Shown: positions 7,401 through 13,732 of the stretch, one piece after another
Layout: every line of letters begins with the position of its first letter
Numbering within the stretch: the stretch's first letter is position 1
Source: an uncultured Prevotella sp.
GTDB taxonomy: Bacteria; Bacteroidota; Bacteroidia; Bacteroidales; Bacteroidaceae
Length of the DNA: 19,591 nucleotides
Direction of reading: 5' to 3'
NCBI GenBank assembly: GCA_934281565.1
Contig: CAKQXI010000038.1
Span: forward strand, 1 to 19,591
Notes under the pieces: generated by a model
Databases searched by the model: none
Seen by the model: the letters and a program-made list of their open reading frames with translations, nothing else
What the model was told of the DNA's origin: nothing
Translations under genes and position numbers: made by a program

Positions 7401-7563
7401 GTTGGTCGCTTCCATGGGTTTCTTGCCCATGGCATTGTCCACAGGTGATGGGGCAGAGGTACAACGCCCACTTGCCACGGTCGTCATAGGCGGTCTTGTC
7501 ACCTCTACGTTGCTTACCTTGCTGGTGTTGCCAGCTATCTACAAGACTTTTACAAAGAAATAG
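4432..7563 (+). CDS. Heavy-metal RND efflux pump, CzcA type
   Basis: This 1043-residue pump of the HME-RND family would export metal ions using the proton gradient. TM1 follows the start (HKLVVGVLTLALVAWGI). Two large periplasmic domains alternate with TM2-6 and TM8-12. The TM4 proton-relay residues are present: D399, D405 and E412 in AIDFGMIVDSAVIIVE. The central-domain segment MRNNELLTGIK matches the CzcA-like pattern. At positions corresponding to the Met triad of E. coli CusA, R638 and E688 appear where Met would be expected, so divalent ions (Co/Zn/Cd/Ni) are more likely than Cu/Ag; this is inference from alignment by eye. The cytoplasmic loop after TM4 (about residues 419-446) is unusually composed. 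The ATG at 4432 starts MFQKLI, the usual RND N-terminus; an in-frame ATG at 4309 would overlap the adaptor by 91 bp and is rejected. Confidence 0.93.
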   Translation: MFQKLITYSIHHKLVVGVLTLALVAWGIASLVRLPFDSTPDITDNQVQVITQAPSLGAQEVEQYITTPIEMALANIPRLEERRSISRSGLSVITLVFDDDVDIYWARSQVSQVLETATRELPKNTDTEMGPIATALGEIYHYTVRAKEGYEKKYSLTQLRTIQDWIVRKQLSGTPGVAEVSGWGGYVKQYEVAINSDQLNANNLTVSEVFDALEKNNANTGGSYIEQNSNQYYIRGIGVVKSLGDIANIPVKTVNGTPIKIGDIAKVQQGHATRFGAVTRNGEGEVVAGIAIMLKGENFQEVIKNVKVRIEQIQKSLPEGVVIEPFIDRTNLVDRVEGTIARNLIEGGLIVIFVLVVFLGNWRAGLVVASVIPLSMLFAFGMMKTFGIDGNLMSLGAIDFGMIVDSAVIIVEAVVTHINKGEFSQPAVKAAYLANNSQPFCLSRTEMDEEVHFSASRIRQSAAFGEIIIMIVYIPLMTLVGIEGKMFRPMALTVFFAILGAFILSLTYVPMASSLFLSRKVHTRETFSDRMIAKLQKWYQPVLDWVLSQSKNVITGAVALFCVSAVAFKFLGGEFIPSLEEGDFAVEMSMAQGTSLSQMVESCTKAEKLLKAQYPEVRQVVSRIGSAEIPTDPMPVERADIMVSLKPKAEWTSAKTTDELMEKMEETLKTIPGLEAEISQPIQMRNNELLTGIKQDVAIKIFGDDLHTLTEQARKIEKLIRHVRGVSGIFVEEVSGLPQIQVKYDHERMAEYGVSVDDVNQVLETTFAGGVAGAVYEGEKKFDLVLRMDEDARTAEALQHLAIPIKDGSTVPLSQLADIIYEPAPAQVSHEDGARRIYVGFNVKGRDVQSTVGEIQQILDQKLKMPEGYYYNYGGEFQNLQSAVNRLMVVVPVALIVILLLLYATVKNVRESLFVFSAIPLAAIGGVWALWLRGMPFSISAGVGFIALFGVAVLNGIVLIGQMNQMQALPVHQRIIDSCMIRLRPVLMTALVASMGFLPMALSTGDGAEVQRPLATVVIGGLVTSTLLTLLVLPAIYKTFTKK

Positions 7564-7565
7564 AC

Positions 7566-8801
7566 ATGATAACAATGAAAAAGAAGAATATACTTTTGCT
7601 TGCGCTCATGGCATTGCCATTGGGTGCAATGGGACAGCGACTTACCTTACAGCAGTGCTTGGACATGGCAGTGTCCCAAAATCTTTCCTTGCAAGCAGCA
7701 GGGAAAGCCATAGAGCGTGCAAAGGCACTGCAAGGTACGGCATGGGACATGAACAAAACGGACTTGTCTCTCTCGCAAGACCCTACTTCTGGTGGTAGTC
7801 CCGACAATGCCATTTCCATATCCCAGACGATGGAGTTTCCTACCGTCTATGCCGCTCGTCACGGACAGTTGAAAGCCGAGACAAGAGCCGAACAGAGTAA
7901 ATCCAAGGTATTGGCACAACAGTTGCGTGCCAATGTGGCGAGTACTTATTACCAGATGGTATATTTGCAAGAACGTATGCGCATCATCGCAAGCCAAGAT
8001 AGCGTATTCCAGCGTTATTCCGACTTGGCATCCAAGCGATACAAGACTGGTGAGGCACGACAGTTGGAGGCACTTGCCGCCGAGCGTCTTTTGCAAGAAA
8101 ACAGATTGGAGTTGGTGGCTGCGCAGAGTGACTTCGCCGCCCAGCAAATGCAACTGATGACATTGCTGAATACCGACAAGCCTGTTACGCCAGCCGAGAC
8201 AGGCTTGTCGCCCATCAACTATCGTGCAACAGACTATAACTATGCCACGACAGCCGAAGGGCAATATGCACAAGACCGTCTCACGGTAACGGACAAGGCA
8301 TTGAAAGTTGCCAAGAATGGATATGCTCCGTCACTGTCTTTGTCACTCCGCAACCAACTTGTCATTTCCTCATGGAATCCCTATGACCAAGACCGAAGCA
8401 AGTTTAGTGGCGGTAACTTCATGGGCTTCGAGGTGGGCGTAGGCATCCCTCTTTTCTATGGTGCCACCAAGGCTAAGGTGAGGGCTGCGCAAAAGGACAG
8501 GGAAATCGCGGAACTGGAAATGAAGCAAGAGGAAAGCTCGCGCCAAAAGGAATATGCCACTTGCATGAACCAATATACTTCAGCTTTCAATCGCTTGAAG
8601 TATTATGAAAAAGAGGGCACCAAGCGTGCTTCTGAGTTAGCACGTCTTAGTACCCTCGAATATGAGAATGGTGAAATTTCTTACATTGAGTATGTCAATG
8701 CGTTGCAGGAGTCGATAGACATCAAGATGAAATATGCCACGGTGGTCAATGAATACAACCAAGCTGTCATCGCATTGCAACGGCTCAATGATGAATTGTA
8801 G
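7566..8801 (+). CDS. TolC-family outer membrane channel (CzcC/CusC type)
   Basis: This protein of 411 residues (408 if started at the ATG at 7575) has a signal peptide, MKKKNILLLALMALPLGAMG, followed by the TolC-like opening LTLQQCLDMAVSQNLSLQAA. Long amphipathic helices rich in Ala, Gln and Glu fill two similar halves, as expected for the alpha-barrel protomer. The helix around ELARLSTLEYENGEISYIEY and the closing segment VNEYNQAVIALQRLN are typical of the metal-efflux channels. No lipobox Cys is seen after the signal peptide. It starts 2 bp (or 11 bp) after the pump stop, so it is the last gene of the adaptor-pump-channel operon. Its stop is only 3 bp from the convergent mltG stop, and no terminator fits between them. 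Confidence 0.9.
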   Translation: MITMKKKNILLLALMALPLGAMGQRLTLQQCLDMAVSQNLSLQAAGKAIERAKALQGTAWDMNKTDLSLSQDPTSGGSPDNAISISQTMEFPTVYAARHGQLKAETRAEQSKSKVLAQQLRANVASTYYQMVYLQERMRIIASQDSVFQRYSDLASKRYKTGEARQLEALAAERLLQENRLELVAAQSDFAAQQMQLMTLLNTDKPVTPAETGLSPINYRATDYNYATTAEGQYAQDRLTVTDKALKVAKNGYAPSLSLSLRNQLVISSWNPYDQDRSKFSGGNFMGFEVGVGIPLFYGATKAKVRAAQKDREIAELEMKQEESSRQKEYATCMNQYTSAFNRLKYYEKEGTKRASELARLSTLEYENGEISYIEYVNALQESIDIKMKYATVVNEYNQAVIALQRLNDEL

Positions 8802-8804
8802 ATA

Positions 8805-9854
8805 CTACTTGATACCTCTTTCGTTGAGTGCCTTTGAATACTTTGCGGCATTTTGCAAGTGCTCTTGGTAAGTCCTCGCGAAATTATGTGTGCCACTGAA
8901 ATCCTCCTTGGCGCACATATAGAGGTAATCATGGTGTACATGGTTCAGCACGGCATCAATGCCAGCTACCGATGGGATGCGGATAGGACCAGGAGGAAGT
9001 CCCGCATTCTTGTATGTGTTGTATGGACTGTCGATGTGAAGCAAGTTGTTGTAGATACGTTTCAGCTCGAAACGCTTCCATGCAAACTTGATGGTTGGGT
9101 CGGCTTGCAGGGGCATACCATTAGGATATTCTGCATCACGAAGCATCAAACGATTATAGTACATACCAGCAATCATCGGCTTCTCGGCATTGTTAGCCGT
9201 TTCCTCGTCCACGATACTTGCCAAGGTTATCACTTGGTTAGGAGTAAGGTTCATCGCCTTTGCCTTCTGGGTACGCTCGAAATTCCAGAACTTCGTGCTT
9301 TCCTTCTTCATACGACTAAGGAACTTGTCGAGTGACACGTTCCAGTAAATATCATAAGTGTTAGGAATGAACATACAAGCGATGGTGGCGGTGTCGTAAC
9401 CATACTTCTCACAAGTAGCCTCGTCGGTAAGAGCCTGATGGATGGCAGTACTGTCGATCATCAACTTCTTGCCAATCTCTGAAGCCAGTTTATTGACCGT
9501 GCGAACAGACGGAATAGTGAGATTGATTGGCTCCTGCAAGCCATTCTTAAAATGACGCCATGTCTTGAACGAGCCATCTCCGGGTTGGATGGCATAGCGA
9601 CCCGTACGGATATGATCGGCATATCCCGAATGGCGTGTCAAGGTACAGAATGCTTGCATTGGTATCGTGTTGGCGAAAGGGCGAACTTTGTTATACACAG
9701 AATCAATGTTGTCATCATCGTCGATATAGACATACTGAGTCTTACTGCTCTTCGAGAAAGAGGAGAAACAGTAAAGGTAGCCGATGGCTAAGATAACCAA
9801 TAAGCATACGACTGCTCCATAGGCATAGAGCTTACTAATTGCTTTCTTTTTCAT
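8805..9854 (-). CDS. mltG: Endolytic transglycosylase MltG
   Basis: This 349-residue protein of the MltG/YceG family cuts nascent peptidoglycan glycan strands in the inner membrane and is thought to set their length. It has one N-terminal membrane helix (about residues 10-30), a LysM-like region, and the catalytic domain with FIPNTY (162-167), LASIVDEET (211-219, containing the conserved glutamate) and LQADPT (249-254). The catalytic-motif second residue is Asp (VDEE), a small variation on the frequent VEKE/VEEE. The length matches the family. The promoter is at 9885-9915. Convergent with the efflux channel gene. Confidence 0.92.
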   Translation of the reverse strand: MKKKAISKLYAYGAVVCLLVILAIGYLYCFSSFSKSSKTQYVYIDDDDNIDSVYNKVRPFANTIPMQAFCTLTRHSGYADHIRTGRYAIQPGDGSFKTWRHFKNGLQEPINLTIPSVRTVNKLASEIGKKLMIDSTAIHQALTDEATCEKYGYDTATIACMFIPNTYDIYWNVSLDKFLSRMKKESTKFWNFERTQKAKAMNLTPNQVITLASIVDEETANNAEKPMIAGMYYNRLMLRDAEYPNGMPLQADPTIKFAWKRFELKRIYNNLLHIDSPYNTYKNAGLPPGPIRIPSVAGIDAVLNHVHHDYLYMCAKEDFSGTHNFARTYQEHLQNAAKYSKALNERGIK

Positions 9855-9884
9855 TTCTTAATTTTAATTTTTAATACTCCGCTG

Positions 9885-9915
9885 CAAAAGTACTGCAAAT
9901 CTACCAAATGGCAAA
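9885..9915 (-). promoter_or_regulatory. Promoter of mltG
   Basis: On the minus strand TTTG (9915-9912) and TACTTTTG (9892-9885) are exactly 19 bp apart. The mltG ATG is about 30 bp downstream of the -7 element. Confidence 0.75.
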
Positions 9916-9967
9916 GCCCATGCAATTAAAATAGGTTAATTGTAGCATGAGGTGTACTCCATATTTA

Positions 9968-9985
9968 TATTTTTGCTTACCTTTG
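9968..9985 (+). promoter_or_regulatory. Two tandem -7 elements before the HAD hydrolase gene
   Basis: TATTTTTG (9968-9975) and TACCTTTG (9978-9985) both match TAnnTTTG and lie 10 bp apart. Neither has a TTTG at the usual 19-20 bp upstream, so the -33 contacts are weak. The ATG is at 10014. Confidence 0.5.
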
Positions 9986-10013
9986 CATCCTAAATAATAG
10001 AAAGGGAAAGGTC

Positions 10014-10655
10014 ATGAACTTTAATTTTGATACATATATCTTTGACTTGGATGGCACGTTGCTTTCCACTTTGGACGACTTGGCAGCCAGTTGTAACTAT
10101 GCCTTGAGACACAATGGCATGGCGGAGCGAACCCTTGACGAAGTTCGGCGGTTTGTAGGGAATGGAGTGAAGAAACTCATGGAACGAGCAATACCAGAGG
10201 GATTGGATAATCCGAAGTTTGAGAAGACCTATGCAGACTTCCGCCAGTATTATATGGAGCACAACCTTGATACCACTCAGCCTTATCCAGAAGTCATGGA
10301 AATGCTTACACAGTTGAAAGCCCGTGGTAAGAAGATAGCAGTAGTGAGCAACAAGTTCTATGCCGCCACCCAAGCCTTGTGCAAGCACTTCTTCGGCGAC
10401 TTGGTGGATGTTGCCATAGGTGAACGTGAGGATATTAGGAAAAAGCCTGCACCCGATACTGTCAATGAAGCCTTGCGCCAGTTGGGAGCAGAACGCAACC
10501 GTGCAGTATATATAGGTGACAGTGATGTGGATGTTATGACGGCTCGCAATTCTGGTATGCCTTGCATCAGTGTCCTCTGGGGATTTCGAGACCTCGATTT
10601 CCTCATAGAGCACGATGCTTGCATCTTTGTTTCGTCACCACTACAAATCTTATAA
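10014..10655 (+). CDS. HAD-superfamily hydrolase, phosphoglycolate phosphatase-like
   Basis: This 213-residue cytoplasmic phosphatase has all four HAD motifs: I, DLDGT (D11 nucleophile, D13 acid/base); II, VVSNK (S112); III, KKPAP (K144); IV, GDSDVD (168-173). A helical cap lies between motifs I and II (about residues 18-90), as in the Gph/PGP group. The tail SVLWGFRDLDFL is typical of phosphoglycolate phosphatases. The substrate is therefore probably 2-phosphoglycolate or a similar small phosphomonoester, but HAD specificity is not safely read from sequence. It is divergent from mltG and convergent with the LytTR gene. Confidence 0.85.
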   Translation: MNFNFDTYIFDLDGTLLSTLDDLAASCNYALRHNGMAERTLDEVRRFVGNGVKKLMERAIPEGLDNPKFEKTYADFRQYYMEHNLDTTQPYPEVMEMLTQLKARGKKIAVVSNKFYAATQALCKHFFGDLVDVAIGEREDIRKKPAPDTVNEALRQLGAERNRAVYIGDSDVDVMTARNSGMPCISVLWGFRDLDFLIEHDACIFVSSPLQIL

Positions 10656-10664
10656 TAAGAGGAC

Positions 10665-10694
10665 AAATCTGCATAAATCTACGTAATCTGCGGG
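10665..10694. repeat. Three imperfect 10-bp direct repeats
   Basis: AAATCTGCAT (10665-10674), AAATCTACGT (10675-10684) and AATCTGCGGG (10685-10694) follow one another directly; the third unit is offset by one base. They begin 9 bp after the HAD gene stop. AATCT and GCG/ACG are the conserved parts. No function is assigned. Confidence 0.5.
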
Positions 10695-10718
10695 AGGATA
10701 TATCGGAGCAGGGGTAAA

Positions 10719-10773
10719 CTTGATACGGAGTTGGTACGGAGATGGTACGGAGTTGATACGGACTTGGTACGGA
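10719..10773. repeat. Five tandem 11-bp repeats
   Basis: Five contiguous 11-bp units of the form (C/G)(T/A)TG(A/G)TACGGA occupy 10719-10773, starting at 10719, 10730, 10741, 10752 and 10763. TACGGA is identical in every unit; variation is limited to the first, second and fifth bases. The array breaks up at 10774. It ends 13 bp before the LytTR gene stop codon, in a convergent intergenic region. It is not coding in any evident way and has no inverted symmetry. Confidence 0.9.
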
Positions 10774-10786
10774 CCTGATGAAGAAT

Positions 10787-11500
10787 TTAAAGTAAGTGGG
10801 AGTCTATGAATCCCTGTACTTTTTCCTTATACGAATCAGAGATAGGTACAATCGCCTTGAAGCAATCATAATGAATGCCATCACGGTCTATCGTATCCAT
10901 GAGGTGCATATTGGCGATGAAAGAGCGATGGGTACGCATGAACACCTTTCCCGGCAGTTCGTCTTCCAACTGTTTCAGGTTGATGATGGTCATGATGGTA
11001 CGCATATCTTTCAGATAAATTCTCACATAGTCTTTGATGCTCTCGATAAAGAGGATGTCAAGAATGTTGATGCGTATCATCTTGTATTGGTTCTTGACAA
11101 GAAAAAAGCCATCAGCCTTTATCCTGTCCTTGCCAGCCGTATTGGAGTATGACTCGAATACTTTCTTGCAGGAAGCCTGGAAATCACAAAACTTAATCGG
11201 TTTCAACAGATAGTCGATGGCATTGACCTTGAAGCCATCGAAAGCATATTCTTTATAGGCTGTGGTAAAGACAACACGTATCTTGTGGGGGAGAATCTTG
11301 GCAAAGTCAAGTCCATTGAGTGTCTGCATCTTGATGCAAAGGAATACGAGGTCTACATCATGGTCCTTGATGCTTTGGCTTGCGTCGATGACATTAGAGA
11401 ATGCTCCTACAAGGTTTAGGGTTGGGGTTTTCTCCACATAGCTTTTCATGATTTCCAGATCACCTGGATCGCTCTCAATAATGATCGTGTTTAGTATCAT
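10787..11500 (-). CDS. LytTR-family response regulator with degenerate receiver (Asp to Cys)
   Basis: This 237-residue protein has an N-terminal receiver domain (about 1-120) and a C-terminal LytTR DNA-binding domain (about 138-237), the latter with FLVKNQYKMIRI, ILFIESIKDYVRIYL and FMRTHRSFIAN. The receiver is altered. The phospho-acceptor position reads DLVFLCIKMQ instead of the usual DLVFLDIxMP, so residue 55 is Cys (codon at 11336-11338) and the following Pro is Gln59. The acidic pocket is E9-S10-D11 rather than D-D-E. The switch Thr (FTTAY, 79-80) and Lys100 in LLKPI remain. Normal phosphorylation is therefore unlikely. No histidine kinase gene is adjacent, although LytTR regulators usually have one. 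It lies downstream of a MacAB-type export operon but behind a terminator. Confidence 0.88.
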   Translation of the reverse strand: MILNTIIIESDPGDLEIMKSYVEKTPTLNLVGAFSNVIDASQSIKDHDVDLVFLCIKMQTLNGLDFAKILPHKIRVVFTTAYKEYAFDGFKVNAIDYLLKPIKFCDFQASCKKVFESYSNTAGKDRIKADGFFLVKNQYKMIRINILDILFIESIKDYVRIYLKDMRTIMTIINLKQLEDELPGKVFMRTHRSFIANMHLMDTIDRDGIHYDCFKAIVPISDSYKEKVQGFIDSHLL

Positions 11501-11619
11501 AATGTAACTTTATAAATATAATTGTTTGTTGTGATAATACCGCTTACTTGCCCTTTATTAGGGTCTCATTTCTCTTTTAACGGAAATGATTGCGTTTTAT
11601 TGTGTAAAATCCCATGAAA

Positions 11620-11656
11620 AAAGTCCATTCCGCAACCAAAATGCAGAATGGACTTT
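11620..11656 (-). terminator. Rho-independent terminator of the MacAB-TolC operon
   Basis: Read on the minus strand, AAAGTCCATTC (11656-11646) and GAATGGACTTT (11630-11620) form an 11-bp stem with a 15-nt loop, followed by further T residues (11619-11617). It begins 4 bp after the permease stop codon. It separates the export operon from the LytTR gene. Confidence 0.75.
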
Positions 11657-11659
11657 CCC

Positions 11660-12898
11660 TTATTCATATCTGATAGCCTCAATCGGGTCAAGCCGTGCCG
11701 CTTTCTTGGCTGGATACCACCCGAAAAATACGCCCGTAAACGTACATACGGCGAAACTCATGATGATGCTCCATGGCTCTATTTGTGTTGCGATATGGAG
11801 AAATTGGTTGAGACTTACAGAAAGTCCTACTCCTAACAGCACGCCGATGATGCCTCCAGTTACGCTTAGCAAGATTGCCTCAATGAGGAACTGGTTTAGG
11901 ATGTCGATGCCACGGGCACCCACGCTCATGCGAAGACCTATCTCACGAGTGCGCTCGGTGACACTTACATACATGATGTTCATGATGCCGATGCCACCCA
12001 CGAGCAATGAGATGCCAGCGACCGAACCCAAGAGGATGGTAATGGTGGACATGGTGGAATTCATCATGCTTGAGATTTCTTCCTGTGAGCGGATATTAAA
12101 GTCGTCATCATCCGCTTCCGTGGTGTCTGTCGCATCTTTCAACTTATGGTTACGTCGCAAGATCTGGGTTATCTGGTCTTGCGCAGGTTGTGAAGCCTCC
12201 TCGGTGATGGCTGAGCAAACGATGCCTCCAAGGTAAGTTTGCGCCAAGATACGTTTCATCACCGTAGTATAAGGAGCTAAGACCAAATCGTCTTGGTCCA
12301 TGCCCATACTGTTGTAACCTTTCTTTTGGAGAACACCTATTACTCGAAATGGAATGCTATTGAACCGCACCACTTTTCCGATAGGGTCACTACCGTCTGG
12401 GAAAAGGTAATCCACAACGGTCTGTCCGAGGATGCACACCTTGGAAGCCGTCTTGATGTCAGTATCGGTAAACATTTCTCCATCGGCAACCTTCAACTGG
12501 CGAATGGACAGATAGTCTTGGTTGACACCATAGATGGTACTCTGGGTATTGTTGTTGCCATTGATCCATTGACCACTGCTGTTCACGGTAGGCGAGATGG
12601 CAGAGATGTAGTTGCATTCCTCCTTGATGCTCTGGTAGTCGGCTTGCTTCAACGTTTCCATCGAAGAAGCATCCTGTCGTACACCGCCACGCATATCCGC
12701 ACCGGGTGAAATCATAATCATGTTGGAACCCATTTCAGCGATATTTGCCTTGATGCTCGCCTTACTTCCTTGTCCGATGGCAAGCATCGTGATGACGGCG
12801 GCAATACCAATGATGATGCCGAGTGCCGTAAGGAAAGAGCGCATCTTGTTGGCAGCTATCGCACGAAGGGCTATTTTAAATAGATTCTGATAGTTCAT
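11660..12898 (-). CDS. MacB-like ABC transporter permease
   Basis: The 412-residue permease of a type VII (MacB/FtsX-like) ABC transporter has an N-terminal amphipathic segment and TM1 (about residues 20-42, ALGIIIGIAAVITMLAIGQGS), then a MacB-type periplasmic domain of roughly 230 residues. The C-terminal FtsX-like part carries three helices around GSVAGISLLVGGIGIMNIMYVSV, LIEAILLSVTGGIIGVLLGVG and SFAVCTFTGVFFGWYPA. The conserved cytoplasmic TRTREIGLRMSVGA-type segment (ERTREIGLRMSVGARG) is present. It starts 17 bp after the ATPase gene stop. Together with the ATPase it would use ATP to drive a periplasm-to-outside export through the adaptor and TolC channel; the substrate is unknown. Confidence 0.9.
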   Translation of the reverse strand: MNYQNLFKIALRAIAANKMRSFLTALGIIIGIAAVITMLAIGQGSKASIKANIAEMGSNMIMISPGADMRGGVRQDASSMETLKQADYQSIKEECNYISAISPTVNSSGQWINGNNNTQSTIYGVNQDYLSIRQLKVADGEMFTDTDIKTASKVCILGQTVVDYLFPDGSDPIGKVVRFNSIPFRVIGVLQKKGYNSMGMDQDDLVLAPYTTVMKRILAQTYLGGIVCSAITEEASQPAQDQITQILRRNHKLKDATDTTEADDDDFNIRSQEEISSMMNSTMSTITILLGSVAGISLLVGGIGIMNIMYVSVTERTREIGLRMSVGARGIDILNQFLIEAILLSVTGGIIGVLLGVGLSVSLNQFLHIATQIEPWSIIMSFAVCTFTGVFFGWYPAKKAARLDPIEAIRYE

Positions 12899-12915
12899 AT
12901 TGCTTAACTTTGAAA

Positions 12916-13689
12916 TTATTCGTCCGTATTGGCAGGCAAGGCTGCCAAGCCCTCTGCTGCTGAAAGGATATGGTCGTTGTAGGAGTCACTGATGATGTGT
13001 CCGTCACGCAGCTCGATGTTACGGCTGGAGTAATTGGCTATGTCTGGATTATGGGTTACGAATATAATCGTCCTGCCCTGTGCATACAACTTCTGAAAGA
13101 GTACAAGGATCTCGAAACTCGTTCTCGTATCCAAGTTACCCGTAGCTTCGTCGGCAAGGATGACCGCAGGGTTGTTTACCAAGGCACGGGCTATTGCCAC
13201 ACGTTGCATTTGTCCACCCGACATTTGGTTGCTCTTATGGTAAAGTCGCTCACCCAACCCCACAGCCTTAAGTGCCTCGATAGCCCTTTCCTTGCGCTCA
13301 ACGGCACTTACCGATGGGTTATACATCAAAGGCAGCTCTACGTTCTCCACACTCGTTGTCTTAGGCAACAAATTATAGTTTTGGAAGATAAAGCCTATCT
13401 TTCTGTTGCGCAAGATGGCACGGTCGGAGCGTGACATGGTTCGCACAGACACACCGTCAAGATAGTATTCTCCACTCGATGGAGTGTCAAGACAGCCAAG
13501 CTGGTTCAACAAGGTAGACTTGCCCGAACCCGACTTACCCATGATGGTAACGAACTCACCTTCGTAAATCTTGAAGCTCACTCCCTTGAGGGCGTGAACC
13601 GTCTCGTCACCCACAAGGAAGTCACGCCTTACGTTGTCAAGCTCAATGACGACTTTCTTGTTATCATTATTCTTTTTGTTATCTGTCAT
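12916..13689 (-). CDS. MacB/LolD-like ABC transporter ATP-binding protein
   Basis: Taken from the ATG at 13689 (MTDNKKNN), this 257-residue ATPase has Walker A GKSGSGKST (51-59), Q-loop Gln103, signature SGGQMQR (157-163), Walker B VILADE (176-181) with catalytic Glu181, D-loop and His213. The pattern is that of the lipoprotein/MacB-type exporter ATPases. A longer in-frame ATG at 13767 exists but would overlap the adaptor gene by 35 bp and adds residues without family similarity, so I prefer 13689; this leaves 43 bp after the adaptor stop. It is translated with the permease, 17 bp upstream of it. Confidence 0.92.
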   Translation of the reverse strand: MTDNKKNNDNKKVVIELDNVRRDFLVGDETVHALKGVSFKIYEGEFVTIMGKSGSGKSTLLNQLGCLDTPSSGEYYLDGVSVRTMSRSDRAILRNRKIGFIFQNYNLLPKTTSVENVELPLMYNPSVSAVERKERAIEALKAVGLGERLYHKSNQMSGGQMQRVAIARALVNNPAVILADEATGNLDTRTSFEILVLFQKLYAQGRTIIFVTHNPDIANYSSRNIELRDGHIISDSYNDHILSAAEGLAALPANTDE

Positions 13690-13732
13690 AATGCCAAAAT
13701 CTGTGTCTAACGATGAAAACAGTAGACAGTTA

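Noticed and set aside
10719..10773. CRISPR array
   Set aside because: Units are 11 bp and directly contiguous, without spacers, and there are no cas genes.
11586..12236. 216-codon ORF on the + strand opposite the MacB permease
   Set aside because: It is an antisense shadow of a recognised permease; the Met/Ser/Arg-rich translation has no motif.
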